A stretch of DNA of 64,000 nt. Source: JAGWRA01 sp963711505 (GTDB taxonomy: Bacteria; Acidobacteriota; Vicinamibacteria; Vicinamibacterales; CAVVIG01). Positions 40,034-49,309 of this stretch are shown here, piece by piece; position 1 is the stretch's first letter; every line of letters begins with the position of its first letter. The stretch covers positions 1,488,001-1,552,000 of the forward strand of contig CAVQEJ010000003.1 of the NCBI GenBank assembly GCA_963711505.1, in the 5' to 3' direction. The notes below the pieces were generated by a model, which was not told where the DNA came from, made no database searches, and worked only from the letters and a program-made list of their open reading frames with translations. The position numbers and the translations under genes were made by a program.

Positions 40034-40971
40034 TTCGCCGTCGACGGCCGGTCGCGTGGCCGTGCTGCTCATGGCGCACGGCACACCCGAGTCGCTCGAC
40101 CAGATGCCGGAGTACCTCACGCGCGTCCGCGGGGGCCGTCCGCCCTCGGCCGAGCTCGTCGCCGAGATGCGCCACAACTACGAGGCGATCGGCGGGCGGT
40201 CGCCGCTCACCGACCTCTCGCGGCAGCAGGCAGCCGCCCTGCAGGCCCGCCTGGGACCGTCGATCCCGGTCCTGCTCGGCATGCGTACGTGGCCGCCGCT
40301 GATTGCCGACGTGCTGGCCGGCCTCGACGCGTCGGCGGTGGACCGGGTGATCGGCATTCCGCTGGCCCCGCAGTTCTCGAGTCTCAGCGTCCAGAAGTAC
40401 GTGGAGGCGGCGACTGCCGCGCTGCCGGCGGGCATGCGGTTCGACTGCGTCCACGAGTACCACGATCATCCGATGCTCATCGAGGCGTTCGCCGAGCGGT
40501 TGCGGGACGCCTCGCCCGGAGGCGGCGAAGAGGTGGTCTTCACCGCGCACGCGCTGCCCGAACGGATCATCAAGGGAGGCGACCCTGTACGCGACGCAGG
40601 TCGCCGAAACGGCGCGACTCGTCGCCGCGCGGGCCGGTCTGGAGGCCTATCGCCAGGCCTACCAGAGCGCCGGCCGGACGCCCGAGCCCTGGATCGGTCC
40701 CGATCTGTCCGAGCTGATCCGCGAGCGCGCCGCCGCGGGCGTCCGCCGGATGCTGGTCGTCCCGATCGGCTTCGTCTGCGATCACACCGAGATCCTGTTC
40801 GACATCGACGTCCAGGCGGCCGCCACGGCGCACGAGTGCGGCGTGGCGCTGCGCCGGACGGAATCGTTGAACGTGCTGCCCCGCTTCATCGACACGCTGG
40901 CCGACCTCGTGCGTCAGGCGATGACGGGCGCCGCCCAGCCGGAACCGACTCATGGAGCCCACGGGCACTGA
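40008..40971 (+). CDS. hemH: Ferrochelatase, frameshifted
   Basis: Inserts ferrous iron into the porphyrin ring. About 320 residues. VAVLLMAHGTPESLDQMPEY opens the domain; VFTAHALPERII contains the metal-binding His; VVPIGFVCDHTEILFDIDV is the C-terminal ferrochelatase signature with the conserved E. One extra base near 40587 (cctgtacgcg for ccttacgcg) breaks the frame before YATQVAETARLV. Whether the substrate is protoporphyrin or coproporphyrin cannot be told, but the neighbouring HemG-type oxidase can serve either route. Overlaps hemG by 20 bp. Confidence 0.93.
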
Positions 40972-42363
40972 TCCTGTCGACACGGTCGACGCGGTCGACG
41001 TCGTCATTGTCGGCGGCGGCATCGCCGGCCTGGCCGCCGCCTGGGAGCTGCACCGCCGCGGCCGGCGCGCCGTCGTGCTCGAGCGCCGGGCGCGTCCCGG
41101 CGGCGTGATCCTCACCGAGCGGATCGACGGCTTCACGATCGACGCGGGTCCCGACAGCCTGCTCGTCCAGAAGCCCGCCGCCCTCGAGCTGTGCCGCGAG
41201 CTCGGTCTCGGCGACCGGCTCGTGAAGACGATCCCGCCGCGCACCGCCTTCATCCTGCGCGCCGGCCGGCTGCGGTCGCTGCCCGAGGGCTCGGTGCTCG
41301 GCATTCCCACCCGCCTGGCTCCCCTGGCGACGACCCGGCTCTTTTCCTGGCCCGGCAAGATCCGCATGGGCACCGAGCTGCTGCTGCCGAACCGTCCGCC
41401 GGACGCCGACGAGTCGATCGGCCGCTTCATCGGGCGCCACTTCGGCCGCGAGGCCGTCGAGTACCTGGCCGAGCCGCTGCTGGCCGGCATCCATGCGGGC
41501 GACGTCGATCGCCTGTCGGCGCGTGCCCTCTTTCCGCGGCTCGTCGAGTCGGAACGGAAGTGACGGCAGCCTGATCAAGGCCTTCCGGCACATGCCGCGC
41601 GGCGGCTCGCCCGACGGGGCGTTCCGGTCGCTGCCGGGCGGCATCGGCGAGCTCGCCGACGCCGTCGTGCATGCGCTGCCCGAGGGCACCGTGCGCTGCG
41701 GCGAGGCGGTCACCGCGATCGAGGGCCCCGGCCCGTTCCTGATCCGCACGGCGGGTGGAACGTGGCGCGCCCCGCAGGTCATCCTGGCGGCCCCGGCGTA
41801 CGTGGCCGGCGCCCTGCTCGCGCCGCGCGACGCCGCGCTCGGCGCGCTGTGCGACGGGATTGCCTACGCTTCCACGGCCACGATCGCGCTCGCCTTCCCG
41901 CGCGAGGCCATCCGGCAGCCGCTGAACGGGAGCGGCTTCGTCGTGCCGCGCGTCGAGGGGCTGCACATCCTCGCCGCGACATGGGTCTCGTCCAAGTGGC
42001 CGGGACGCGCGCCCGACGACCACGTGCTGCTGCGCGTATTCGTCGGCGGCGCGCGCGATCCGCAGGCGCTCGAGGCCGACGACGACACGCTGGTGCGGCG
42101 GGCCGTGACCGACCTGAAGGGCCTGATGGCCATCGAGGGTGAGCCGGCGCTGACGCGCGTCTACCGCTGGACCAGGGCGAACGCGCAGTACCGAAGTCGG
42201 TCACCTCGATCGGATGGCCGCGATCGACCGGGCCCTGGCCGGCTTGCCGGGGCTGTACGTCACCGGCAGCGGCTTCCGCGGCGTCGGCATCCCCGATGCC
42301 ATCGCCGACGCCCGGGCGACGGCAAGGGCCGCCTGCGAAGCGGCGGTGGCGCAGGCGGGCTGA
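40952..42363 (+). CDS. hemG: Protoporphyrinogen/coproporphyrinogen oxidase (HemY type), two frameshifts
   Basis: FAD-dependent oxygen-using oxidase of porphyrinogens. 469 residues after correction. FAD motif VVIVGGGIAGLAAAWELHRRG, substrate-side segment DAGPDSLLVQKPAALEL, FIGRHFGREAVEYLAEPLL, and the C-terminal GLPGLYVTGSGFRGVGIPDA that completes the FAD site. Extra bases near 41561 (aagtgacgg for aagtacgg) and 42192 (taccgaag for tacgaag) break the frame. HemY/PgoX naming is also used for this family. It is the last gene of the hemE-hemH block. Confidence 0.92.
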
Positions 42364-42404
42364 CGGCGGGCACAGGCACGGGCGTCCGGTATTCAGTCCG
42401 AGCG

Positions 42405-42470
42405 CCCGGCGTCGAGCAATACCCATACGCGCGCTCAGCCCGTTGCGACTGCTTCGTCATTCCACGCTCT
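42405..42470. repeat. Decayed copy of the CAATACCC...CATTGC heptamer arm
   Basis: GAGCAATACCCAT followed by CCCGTTGCGACTGCTTCGTCATTCC aligns with the right arm at 24503-24538 with several mismatches. It lies between hemG and the arginase gene. Confidence 0.45.
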
Positions 42471-42576
42471 CCTTCGCTTCGCCCTCCCCCTCCCCTCCTG
42501 TGATACTTTGGGGTCGTTCAGCAGTGCCTCGCTGGACTCGATTTCAAACCGCACTCTCAAACCAAACGAGTCTGTG

Positions 42577-43485
42577 ATGCGTCCCGTCCATATCATTGGA
42601 GTTCCGCTCGATCTCGGTGGCGGCCGTCGCGGCGTCGACATGGGGCCGTCAGCGCTCCGTATCGCCGGCCTCGGCGAGCGGCTCGCCTCGCTCGGCTACA
42701 CCGTCGTCGACAAGGGCGACCTGCCCGTGCCCATTCCCGAGACCCAGCAGCCGCGCGACGTGCGCAAGAAGTACGTCCGCGACATCGCGAAGGTCTGCCA
42801 GAAGCTGTACCAGATGGCGCTCGCCTCGTTCGACGATGGCGCCCTGCCGATCGTGCTGGGAGGCGATCACAGCCTCGCGGCCGGATCGGTGGCGGCGGCG
42901 GCCGAATATGCGGGCCGGCAGCAGAAGCCGCTCGGCCTCATCTGGGTCGATGCCCACGGCGACATGAACACGCCCGAGACGACGACCAGCGGCAACGTGC
43001 ACGGCATGCCGCTGGCGGCGCTGCTCGGCCAGGAGCCGGCCGAACTGGCGAAGATCGGCGGCCTCTCGCCGAAGGTGCGCCCCGAGCACACCGTGCTGGT
43101 CGGCGTCCGCAATCTCGATGTGCAGGAGAAGAAGGAAGTGCTCTCGTCGGGCGTGCACGTCTTCACGATGAAGGACGTCGACCGTCAGGGCATCGCGTCG
43201 ATCGCCGAGCAGGCCATCGCCCTGGCCGGCAAGGGGACGGCCGGCATCCACGTGTCGTTCGACGTCGACGTCTGCGACCCATCGATTGCCCCTGGCGTCG
43301 GCACGCCGGTGAAGGGCGGCTTCGACTACCGCGAAGCCCACATGTTCATGGAGATGATCGCCGACTCCACCCGGATGACGTCGCTGGACGTCGTCGAGGT
43401 GAACCCGATCCTCGACACGCAGAACACCACCGCCGTCCTCGCCACCGAGCTCATCCTGTCGGCGATGGGACTGAAGATCCTCTGA
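42577..43485 (+). CDS. rocF: Arginase
   Basis: Dimanganese ureohydrolase cleaving arginine to ornithine and urea. 302 residues from ATG 42577. Metal-binding motifs: VLGGDHSLAAGS, WVDAHGDMNTP, and HVSFDVDVCDPSIAPG; the substrate serine/glycine loop ETTTSGNVHGMPLA is typical of arginase over agmatinase. C-terminus DTQNTTAVLATELILSAMG also matches RocF. No other arginine catabolism genes are adjacent. Intact, no frameshift. Confidence 0.95.
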   Translation: MRPVHIIGVPLDLGGGRRGVDMGPSALRIAGLGERLASLGYTVVDKGDLPVPIPETQQPRDVRKKYVRDIAKVCQKLYQMALASFDDGALPIVLGGDHSLAAGSVAAAAEYAGRQQKPLGLIWVDAHGDMNTPETTTSGNVHGMPLAALLGQEPAELAKIGGLSPKVRPEHTVLVGVRNLDVQEKKEVLSSGVHVFTMKDVDRQGIASIAEQAIALAGKGTAGIHVSFDVDVCDPSIAPGVGTPVKGGFDYREAHMFMEMIADSTRMTSLDVVEVNPILDTQNTTAVLATELILSAMGLKIL

Positions 43486-43488
43486 CGC

Positions 43489-43660
43489 GCGTCACGTGCA
43501 GCGTGCATGGTGCACCGCGCGCATCGCCGGTGCAACGTGCATCGTGCCCGTACAGGCGTTGCACCTGCGCGCGGCGCACGTCGTACGGCTGGGGGCGCAG
43601 GCCGCACACCGCACGGACGGGTCGCACGTTGCACCGTGCAGGCCGCACGGAGCAGGCTTC
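43489..43660. repeat. GTGCA-rich heptamer repeats in inverted arrangement
   Basis: Units such as CGTGCAG, CGTGCAT, GGTGCAC, GTGCAAC, GTGCATC, GTGCCCG dominate the first half, and their approximate reverse complements (GTTGCAC, CGTGCAGGCCGCAC, CGCACGTCGTAC) the second half. The region fills the gap between the convergent arginase and response regulator genes. Confidence 0.7.
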
Positions 43661-43664
43661 AGAT

Positions 43665-44027
43665 CTATTCGACCAGCATTTCTTCGAGCGCGGCGACGAG
43701 CTGCACGAGCGAGTAGGGCTTTTCGAGCAGGCGGGTGTGGGGCCGGAAGCGTTCGAGCTCGGCCGATTCGGAGGGGACGCCCGAGAAGATGATGACCGGC
43801 ACGGCCGCCGGGATCTGCGCGACGACGTCGCGTCCCGATCCGTGCTTCAGCCGCAAATCGACGATGGCGGCCGCGAGCGTGTGCTGTTCGACCGCCTCGA
43901 GCCCTTCATCGACCGTCTCGGCCGCCACGACGGAGAAGTCGTGCAGCTCCAGGAACTTCACGAGCGGCCGTCGAACGGAATAGTCGTCCTCGACCACGAG
44001 CACGACGCGGTTCTCGGTTTCGGGCAT
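43665..44027 (-). CDS. Single-domain response regulator
   Basis: 120 residues, receiver domain only. VVLVVEDDYSVRRPL holds the acidic pair, AAIVDLRLKHGSG the phosphorylated Asp, VIIFSGVPSES a serine in the usual T/S position, and RLLEKPYSLVQL the conserved lysine-proline. No output domain. Expressed divergently from the DUF2911-like gene and convergently with arginase. A kinase partner is not visible in the window. Confidence 0.9.
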   Translation of the reverse strand: MPETENRVVLVVEDDYSVRRPLVKFLELHDFSVVAAETVDEGLEAVEQHTLAAAIVDLRLKHGSGRDVVAQIPAAVPVIIFSGVPSESAELERFRPHTRLLEKPYSLVQLVAALEEMLVE

Positions 44028-44082
44028 GTGCTCTGATTATCGTCACAGGTTACCTCCGGGCGCAACTGGCGGTCCAACGGAT

Positions 44083-44723
44083 GTGCCGATACCAGCCTCC
44101 GAGCTCGCGCTTCCCGATTCCCTCCCCCGCAACCTCTGCCGTTCACGGTCGATAAGGGTCCGGCGTGCCGCCGCCCTGGCCGCCACGGCTCTGGCTGCCG
44201 GTCTGCTGTGCGCGGCGTGCACGGCGATGATACCGGCCGGTCCCCGCCGCGCCAGTCCGCGCGGCATCGCGACGGCCGTCGTGCACGGCCAGGCGATCGT
44301 GCTGGAATACGGCCGGCCGTGGCGGCGCGGCCGGACGATCTTCGGCGGGCTGGTGACCGTACGGCCGTGTCTGGCGGACCGGTGCGGACGAAGCGACGCT
44401 GCTGCAGAGCGACGTGCCGCTCCGCATCGACGGGCATCTCGTGCCGGCCGGCCGCTACACGGTCTGGACCCGCCCCGGGCGCGAGACCTGGACCGTCATG
44501 CTCAACCGCCAGACCGGCCAGTGGGGCACCGACTACGATCCGTCGCGCGATCTGCTGCGCGTGGCGGTCCGGCCGCGCGCCACCCGCCGGCTGCGTCGAT
44601 CGGTTCACCATCCACCTCCACGTCCACGGCTCGGCCGGCACGCTCGCCCTCGCCTGGGAGCGCACGCGCGTCGTCGTCCCGTTTCAGGTGGTGGAGCACT
44701 CCCGCAGTGGCAACGGGCAATGA
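44083..44723 (+). CDS. DUF2911 family lipoprotein/secreted protein, two frameshifts
   Basis: After removing one base near 44357 and one near 44593 the protein reads as a DUF2911 domain: VVHGQAIVLEYGRPW, GRTIFGGLVPYGRVWRTGAD, LPAGRYTVWT-like PAGRYTVWTRPGRETWTVM, the diagnostic GQWGTDYDPSRDLL and a C-terminal LALAWERTRVVVPFQV. The N-terminus has a hydrophobic stretch ending LAAGLLCAAC, a likely lipobox. Start uncertain: GTG 44083 is one choice and the true one may be closer to the lipobox. The stop is inside a heptamer array. Function of the family is unknown. Confidence 0.8.
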
Positions 44724-44810
44724 GCAATGAGCAATGAGCAATGAGCGAGGGTATTGTTCAGCGCCGGACATCGCACGTGGTCCGTGGCACGTCGCACGTC
44801 GTACGTGACA
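44709..44810. repeat. GGCAATG and TCGCACG heptamer arrays
   Basis: GGCAACG, GGCAATG, AGCAATG three times, AGCGAGG run from 44709 to 44750, then GTATTG. TCGCACG, TGGTCCG, TGGCACG, TCGCACG, TCGTACG run from 44771 to 44805. Both unit types recur elsewhere in the window (821-868, 24446-24538, 38944-38978). Confidence 0.88.
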
Positions 44811-44905
44811 GTCCTGCCGCCAGGTACTGACTTTCCCGCCCTCGCTGTGAGACACTGTCGGGACCGTCGTGCGGATCGGCATCCCGCCGGCGCCTTCCTC
44901 CGAAC

Positions 44906-44977
44906 GGGCCCCTAGCTCAGTGGTAGAGCACGTGACTTTTAATCACGGTGTCCTGGGTTCGATTCCCAGGGGGCCCA
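44906..44977 (+). tRNA. tRNA-Lys (anticodon TTT)
   Basis: 72 bases. Acceptor GGGCCCC/GGGGCCC, D stem GCTC/GAGC, anticodon stem CGTGA/TCACG with loop CTTTTAA (TTT = Lys), T arm CTGGG-TTCGATT-CCCAG, discriminator A. The genomic sequence after it is CAA, so no CCA is encoded here; the repeated 3' half at 53780 is followed by CCA. Confidence 0.96.
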
Positions 44978-44978
44978 C
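44932..44978 (+). repeat. attL: tRNA-Lys 3' half, left copy of 47-bp direct repeat
   Basis: Identical to 53780-53826 except one base in the T loop/stem region (GATTCCC here, GATCCCC there). It begins in the anticodon stem and ends just after the tRNA, the usual crossover region of tRNA-targeting tyrosine integrases. Confidence 0.9.
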
Positions 44979-45102
44979 AATTTTAACGCAAACACACTCA
45001 AGCACTAGGCCGGCACGCTGATCGAGCGTGCTGGCCGGATTGCGGCGGTAGTCACGCGGTAGTCACGGCAGGACGGCGCGTCGAGTCGTCTATCATCAGG
45101 CG

Positions 45103-45262
45103 ATGACTCTGGGCGGGTTCTCGTGGCGGCGCTTCATCGGCCTCAGCGCGCAGAAGGCGGAGCTGTCGCGCCGCATCGGTATCCCGTTGGCGGCGCAGCG
45201 GCCGTCGGCGCAAGATCGGGGCGTTCGTCGGTTGGTTGCTGTTCGGGTGGATGCGGAAGTGA
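45103..45262 (+). CDS. Small basic membrane-tailed protein, frameshifted
   Basis: About 52 residues: MTLGGFSWRRFIGLSAQKAE, then after removal of one g near 45189 RIGIPLARSGRRRKIGAFVG and a hydrophobic end WLLFGWMRK. The GIPL-x-R-SGR-x-RKIG stretch is one I recognise from short phage and plasmid proteins of unknown function. It is the first gene inside the element, on the same strand as the tRNA. Confidence 0.55.
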
Positions 45263-45302
45263 ACGAGCGACGGGGAGTCAGAGCCAGCGATAGGAGAGCG
45301 CG

Positions 45303-46082
45303 ATGAAGAGATGCCCATTCTGCGCCAAGGAGATTCAGGACGCGGCACTTAAGTGCCGGTACTGTGACCGCGACCTCACCCCTGGCCGGCCCACAGCATC
45401 GGCGAACGTTGCGCCGACGGCCGCTGCGCCGCCAACCGTGAAGACGTGCCCGTTCTGCGCGGAAGAAATCCAAGCCGCAGCCATCAAGTGCAAGCACTGC
45501 GGAAGCATGCTCGAACAGCGAGACACGCTCGCAGCTAAGGTCAGCCAGCCCACGACCGCGCCAGTTTCCGAAGGATGGTATCCCGGTAAAGGGGCACCTA
45601 ACAGAGCCGCCCAAGCCCGAGAAAACAAGTTTCGTCAGGTGGGTCGTGGTGGGATTATTCATCATCGCCGGAATCGGTGTCGTCGATTCGCTCATGAGTT
45701 CAGCGCCATTTCAGACATCGAACAGAGCAACTGCTGCTTCGTCCACTCCCCAAGCCGGCGGCTGCTCCGGCCGAATCGACCGAATCGTTACCACGGTGCC
45801 CGCCGGAAAATTCACACCAGCTCAAATTGAGGAGGACGCCGCATTATCGCGTTCACGAAGAGCATCACTGAGTGGGAAGAGTCCCGTACGGGGGCCTACA
45901 TCACTTTCCGGTACGGCAACTACAATCCGGACCGAATTCAGTTGTATCGGCGATGCGAGATGATTGTCATCGCCGACCAGGCTTCAACGGGAAAGATTCG
46001 GTACCTGACTTTCTACGACCCGACGAATACAGAGGTGGCGACGTTCAGCCCTGCATTCGGTCTCAAGTTGATTGAGAAGTGA
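45303..46082 (+). CDS. Double zinc-ribbon membrane protein, frameshifted
   Basis: About 258 residues. Two N-terminal four-cysteine ribbons: CPFC...CRYC near residues 4-20 and CPFC...CKHC near residues 50-66 (CPFCAKEIQDAALKCRYCDR, CPFCAEEIQAAAIKCKHCG). One extra base near 45590 then leads into a membrane helix WVVVGLFIIAGIGVVDSL. A second shift near 45838 leads into IIAFTKSITEWEESRTGAYI and FYDPTNTEVATFSPAFGLKL, an extracytoplasmic beta-like domain. Host-derived cargo or element gene; function unknown. Confidence 0.7.
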
Positions 46083-46288
46083 CGGAGAGCCACGAAAGAA
46101 GTGCCCTCGGAAAGCGAGGACGACGCGCATAGGGAGCGGACCCCATAGGCTCATAGGGGCCTGTGCACTTGATGTTCCGGGATCGTGAACACTGCTTCAC
46201 GTAGCGGCAGTATTATTGACCATCCTTTCGGTTGTCTCCATCATTCGACCTCGGGAAGCAACAGCACGCACCGGAGGGAGTCAGACCC

Positions 46289-46483
46289 ATGACGAAAATA
46301 ATCAAGTGCCCTGCTTGCAGCTGCGAGGTCTCTTCCCAGGCCGCCGCGTGCCCTCAGTGCGGCCACCTGTTCAAGAGCGCTGGTGCCATCAACCTACGTG
46401 ATCCAGTTCACCTTGTTGGCATCGCATTAATGCTTCTCATGCTCGCGGGGATAGTCCTCACCCTTTGGCAGGTTCTCCCGTAA
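46289..46483 (+). CDS. Small zinc-ribbon membrane protein
   Basis: 64 residues from ATG 46289, with GGAGGG about 10 bases upstream. One ribbon, CPAC...CPQC (IKCPACSCEVSSQAAACPQC), then a single membrane helix LVGIALMLLMLAGIVLTLW. It shares its architecture with the larger protein just upstream, so the two may have arisen from a common ribbon-plus-helix module. Confidence 0.7.
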   Translation: MTKIIKCPACSCEVSSQAAACPQCGHLFKSAGAINLRDPVHLVGIALMLLMLAGIVLTLWQVLP

Positions 46484-46565
46484 TACCAGCACTGACCCGA
46501 GTCTGTTACCAGCTCAGATACTCACGCCGATTGTCCTTCCGTTTCGCCGCAGCCTGGGCAGCGCG

Positions 46566-46796
46566 TCACGTCGAACATCGTCGGTTGTGGGCCAACTGAC
46601 GCCCGACGTGCCACACCCCGCAGTAGCAACACCGATACGATTCGAGCGGGTCACCGTCGCTCCCGTGGTTCTGCAGCACGTCGAGCCGATGCGCTTCGGC
46701 CTCGTCGAACGTGGCGTGCCGCTGCTTGTGCAGACACGCGGGCGGACGCCACGTCCAGCCCTGCCAGCGCGCGATCTCCCCGAGCGGCCACGACAT
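46566..46796 (-). CDS. Small Cys/His protein of phage type
   Basis: 76 residues. The C-terminal half YRCCYCGVWHVGRQ resembles the short zinc-binding CxxCG-x-WH motif of many phage and plasmid proteins; upstream HKQRHATFDEAEAH is helical and charged. It ends the minus-strand run of element genes and is 3 bp from the gene at 46800. No specific function can be given. Confidence 0.6.
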   Translation of the reverse strand: MSWPLGEIARWQGWTWRPPACLHKQRHATFDEAEAHRLDVLQNHGSDGDPLESYRCCYCGVWHVGRQLAHNRRCST

Positions 46797-46799
46797 GGC

Positions 46800-47139
46800 C
46801 TACCCCGCCTCCGGCTGCACCGCGGCGAGCCACGGCTTGACGTTCGTGCGGAGCGACGCGAGCGACGCAGGTCCTGTTGCGATCAGCGCCTCCGCCTTCT
46901 CGATTTCCCCCTCCAACTCCGGCAGCGCGCCCGGCCACTGCAGCTCGGCATGCCCGCACGCACTGCACGTGTCCGTCAGCAGTTCGCGCAACGGGTGAGG
47001 CAGCGCCGGCTGCCCCTGGAAATACTCGACGCCGCGCTTGATCGCCGTGAGCGACGCGGCCAACCCGTTTTGGCGTGCCCATTCCGCCGTACGGGCGCGC
47101 GAATCGGCGATCTCCTGATGGTCGGGTGTCCGCTATCAA
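46800..47139 (-). CDS. Hypothetical protein of the element, frameshifted
   Basis: About 112 residues if translation starts at TTG 47139 and one base near 47120 is removed: the start region then reads IADTPDHQEIADSRARTAEW. Following are RQNGLAASLTAIKRGVEYFQ and TCSACGHAELQWPGALPELE, with a single CxxC. Its start overlaps the end of the upstream gene. No domain recognised. Confidence 0.5.
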
Positions 47140-47425
47140 CTTCTGATCGCTGCCCGCGCTGCGCGCAGCCGATCGCGTGGTGGTGTCAACGCCGATCGTG
47201 TGGCGGCGGCATTCTCCAGCTGCTCCGTCAGGGTGTTCGCCCAGGTCACATGCTGCGTCAGCCGGTATCGCGCCGCTTCATACGAGTCTTTCATGCGATC
47301 CGTCCAGCTGCCCGGCTTGTCGCGCGGGTCGAGCATCGCGGCGATCACTCCCTGGATCTCGCCGCGCGTCTTCTGGATCCAGCCAGCAGCACGTCGGTCG
47401 TCGGGGTCTTCGTGGCAGTCGTCAT
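47136..47425 (-). CDS. Hypothetical protein of the element, frameshifted
   Basis: About 96 residues. ATG 47425 (MTTATKTPTTDVLL) is preceded by GGAGA and overlaps the previous gene's stop as ATGA. A net one-base loss or two-base gain near 47386 leads into WIQKTRGEIQGVIAAMLDPR and KDSYEAARYRLTQHVTWAN. Mostly helical, charged. No known domain. Confidence 0.5.
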
Positions 47426-47845
47426 CGTCCGATCTCCTTTTTCAGCGAGGCCAATCCGACGGTGTACGGATCCGGCGGCGTGGAAATGGCGGCGAGTTCC
47501 GCCGTCGTGAGGCATTTCGGTCGCTGCGCGGCCGGTTTCGTGGACCATACGGCGTGCTCGGCGTTGATCTGCAGTGCGCTCTGCGGCGTATCGCTCGGCG
47601 AAGGCCCGCTCGGGCGTCATCTGAGCCGCGCGAATCCGTGCAAGCGCGGGGGCGTAAGGATCGATCGGTGTGTAATCGGGCATGCTGTCCTCCTGGTCGT
47701 AAGTGACCCCGGCGCGAAATTCGCACGCGGTGCGCAGTTTGTCCTGCTGCTTTAACCAATCGCTGTATCGCTTGCAGTCCTTCGGGTCGCTGAGGTTCAG
47801 CGACATCAGGAATCGCATATCGGTGGCGCTGAGTTGTGTAGACAT
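47422..47845 (-). CDS. Hypothetical protein of the element with two P-x-DPY motifs, frameshifted
   Basis: About 140 residues from ATG 47845 with an AGGAGG ribosome binding site. One extra base near 47578 separates AERYAAE from ALQINAEHAVWSTKPA. A second strong ribosome binding site (CAGGAGGA) lies inside, before MPDYTPIDPYAPALARI, so two overlapping genes in one frame are possible. The motif recurs at the C-terminus as PPDPYTVGLASLKKEIG. Function unknown. Confidence 0.5.
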
Positions 47846-47856
47846 AAATGTCCCTC

Positions 47857-48033
47857 CTAACGTTGCGACTCGCGAGTCTGCGAGTCACGGGGTAGTCGAA
47901 CCGTGCGCCGAATCGTGGCGATGACGGTGTGGTTGACGTCGATGACCTGCCGCACGATCGTCAGTCTGTTCGCCTCAAGTTCATGATCGATCGCCTGCAG
48001 CGCGGCGAGCACCTTGTCGCGGGTCACAACCAC
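47857..48033 (-). CDS. Small hypothetical protein of the element
   Basis: 58 residues from GTG 48033 or GTG 48027: TRDKVLAALQAIDHELEANR then VRQVIDVNHTVIATIRRTVR. Amphipathic helices, no cysteine and no known domain. It is spaced as expected between two genes of the same strand. Confidence 0.45.
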   Translation of the reverse strand: MVVTRDKVLAALQAIDHELEANRLTIVRQVIDVNHTVIATIRRTVRLPRDSQTRESQR

Positions 48034-48061
48034 GGACTCGGCACGCCGAGGGTGCGGCGCA

Positions 48062-49032
48062 TCACCGCTGCGTTGTAGTCGTCGCGGCGGGCTCGCTCGT
48101 CGGGATGATCCCAATGCAGCGAGGACGAGACGTCCGGCCGCTCGGCGCGCATCGCGGCGCAGGCGGTCGGCGACTTGTGGCAGTGCGGCATGTATCGGGT
48201 TCTGCTGTCGGCTTAGGACCCGTGGCTGCCGACGACGTGACTGCAGGCGCGACTATTGCGGCGTCGGCCGGCCTCCGGTCTGCCGGGATGTCGGGCACGT
48301 CCACCGGATTGGGGTGGCAGCAACACCTTGCCGCTCGTCGCGGCCATCAGGACATCGAGGCGTCCGAGTTCGCGATCGGAGAGTTGTTCACCGCCGACCT
48401 GCCGCAGCAGGAGATCGTGCGCCAGGTGCAGCGCGGACGATGGCATCGCGGCGACGCCCGCCGTATCATCACTCAGACGCGTGCCGCGCGCCGACTGCGA
48501 GTCTTCGAGCGCCGCGCCGAGTAGCTGACTGAGTTGCACCAAGCGTTGATGGTCAGGACTGCCCGGTTTCAGGACTTCGAGTTGCTCGACGATGTCGGCG
48601 GTACCGTTCGCACATCGACTGCAGGCGCTGCGTGTTCGGTTGATAGTCGGTCACAAACTTGTCGAGAAGCTGCTGGCGGCGCAATCGGTTGACCGGATGT
48701 TTTCTCGCCGAGAAATTCGCCCGCAACATCCGGCCGCACCGCGGGCATTGACCGCGGCCTTCCGGCTTGACCGTCGCGGCGCACTTCCGGCACCAGGTCG
48801 GTGGCAACGTGTCCGGCTCCCCGGCCAGATGCAGCGCCTGGACGACGGCCGGCGGCGCGTCAGGTTGGCCGTGGGGCGCATCGGACGACGACGGCAGGGG
48901 TCCGCCCGTAGCCGGCTCTGAGGGCGTGTCACCGCCGTTTGGCGGTCCGTCCGGGTCGGTCGGGGCGTCCGGACGGCCTGCGGGGTGACTACCTGGTGAC
49001 TTCTGCACGTTTTCAGGTTTCGGATTGTTCAT
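48062..49032 (-). CDS. Zinc-ribbon protein of the element, two frameshifts
   Basis: About 322 residues. After a disordered proline/aspartate-rich leader (MNNPKPENVQKSPGSHPAGR) a four-cysteine ribbon appears, WCRKCAATVKPEGRGQCPRC. Extra bases near 48604 and 48322 split it; the middle frame reads ADIVEQLEVLKPGSPDHQRL and QLLGAALEDSQSARG. The phrase KPGSPDHQRLVQ is one I associate with phage accessory proteins near terminase or replication genes, but no function is established. It is the first gene downstream of an AT-rich promoter-like gap. Confidence 0.55.
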
Positions 49033-49309
49033 GTAACTATCTAAAAAACAAAGAGTTATAATCTTCGATCGCTCGACGGAGCCGCTGATTCTCAATCAGG
49101 GCGTCCGCTCTTTTTGGTGCGGTTGGCGCGGCCGTTTGCTGAGATTCGAGGACGCTGGACGGCCTGAGCGCGGCGCGGGGTTTTTCCCGCACGTTGCGTA
49201 GCTTTTGTGACTTTTGTAGACCCCCTACTCTCTAGAAAAAAGGACCGAGCTACAGAAGCTACATAACTACTAATAGTTACGTTAGTAGTAGAAGAGACGG
49301 AACCCGGCG
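49033..49309. promoter_or_regulatory. AT-rich intergenic region with inverted repeat and -10-like box
   Basis: ACTACTAA / TTAGTAGT at 49266-49289 forms an inverted repeat close to the primase 3' end and may be an operator or terminator. TATAAC on the minus strand near 49055-49060 lies upstream of the gene at 49032 and could be its -10 box. No gene seen here. Confidence 0.4.
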
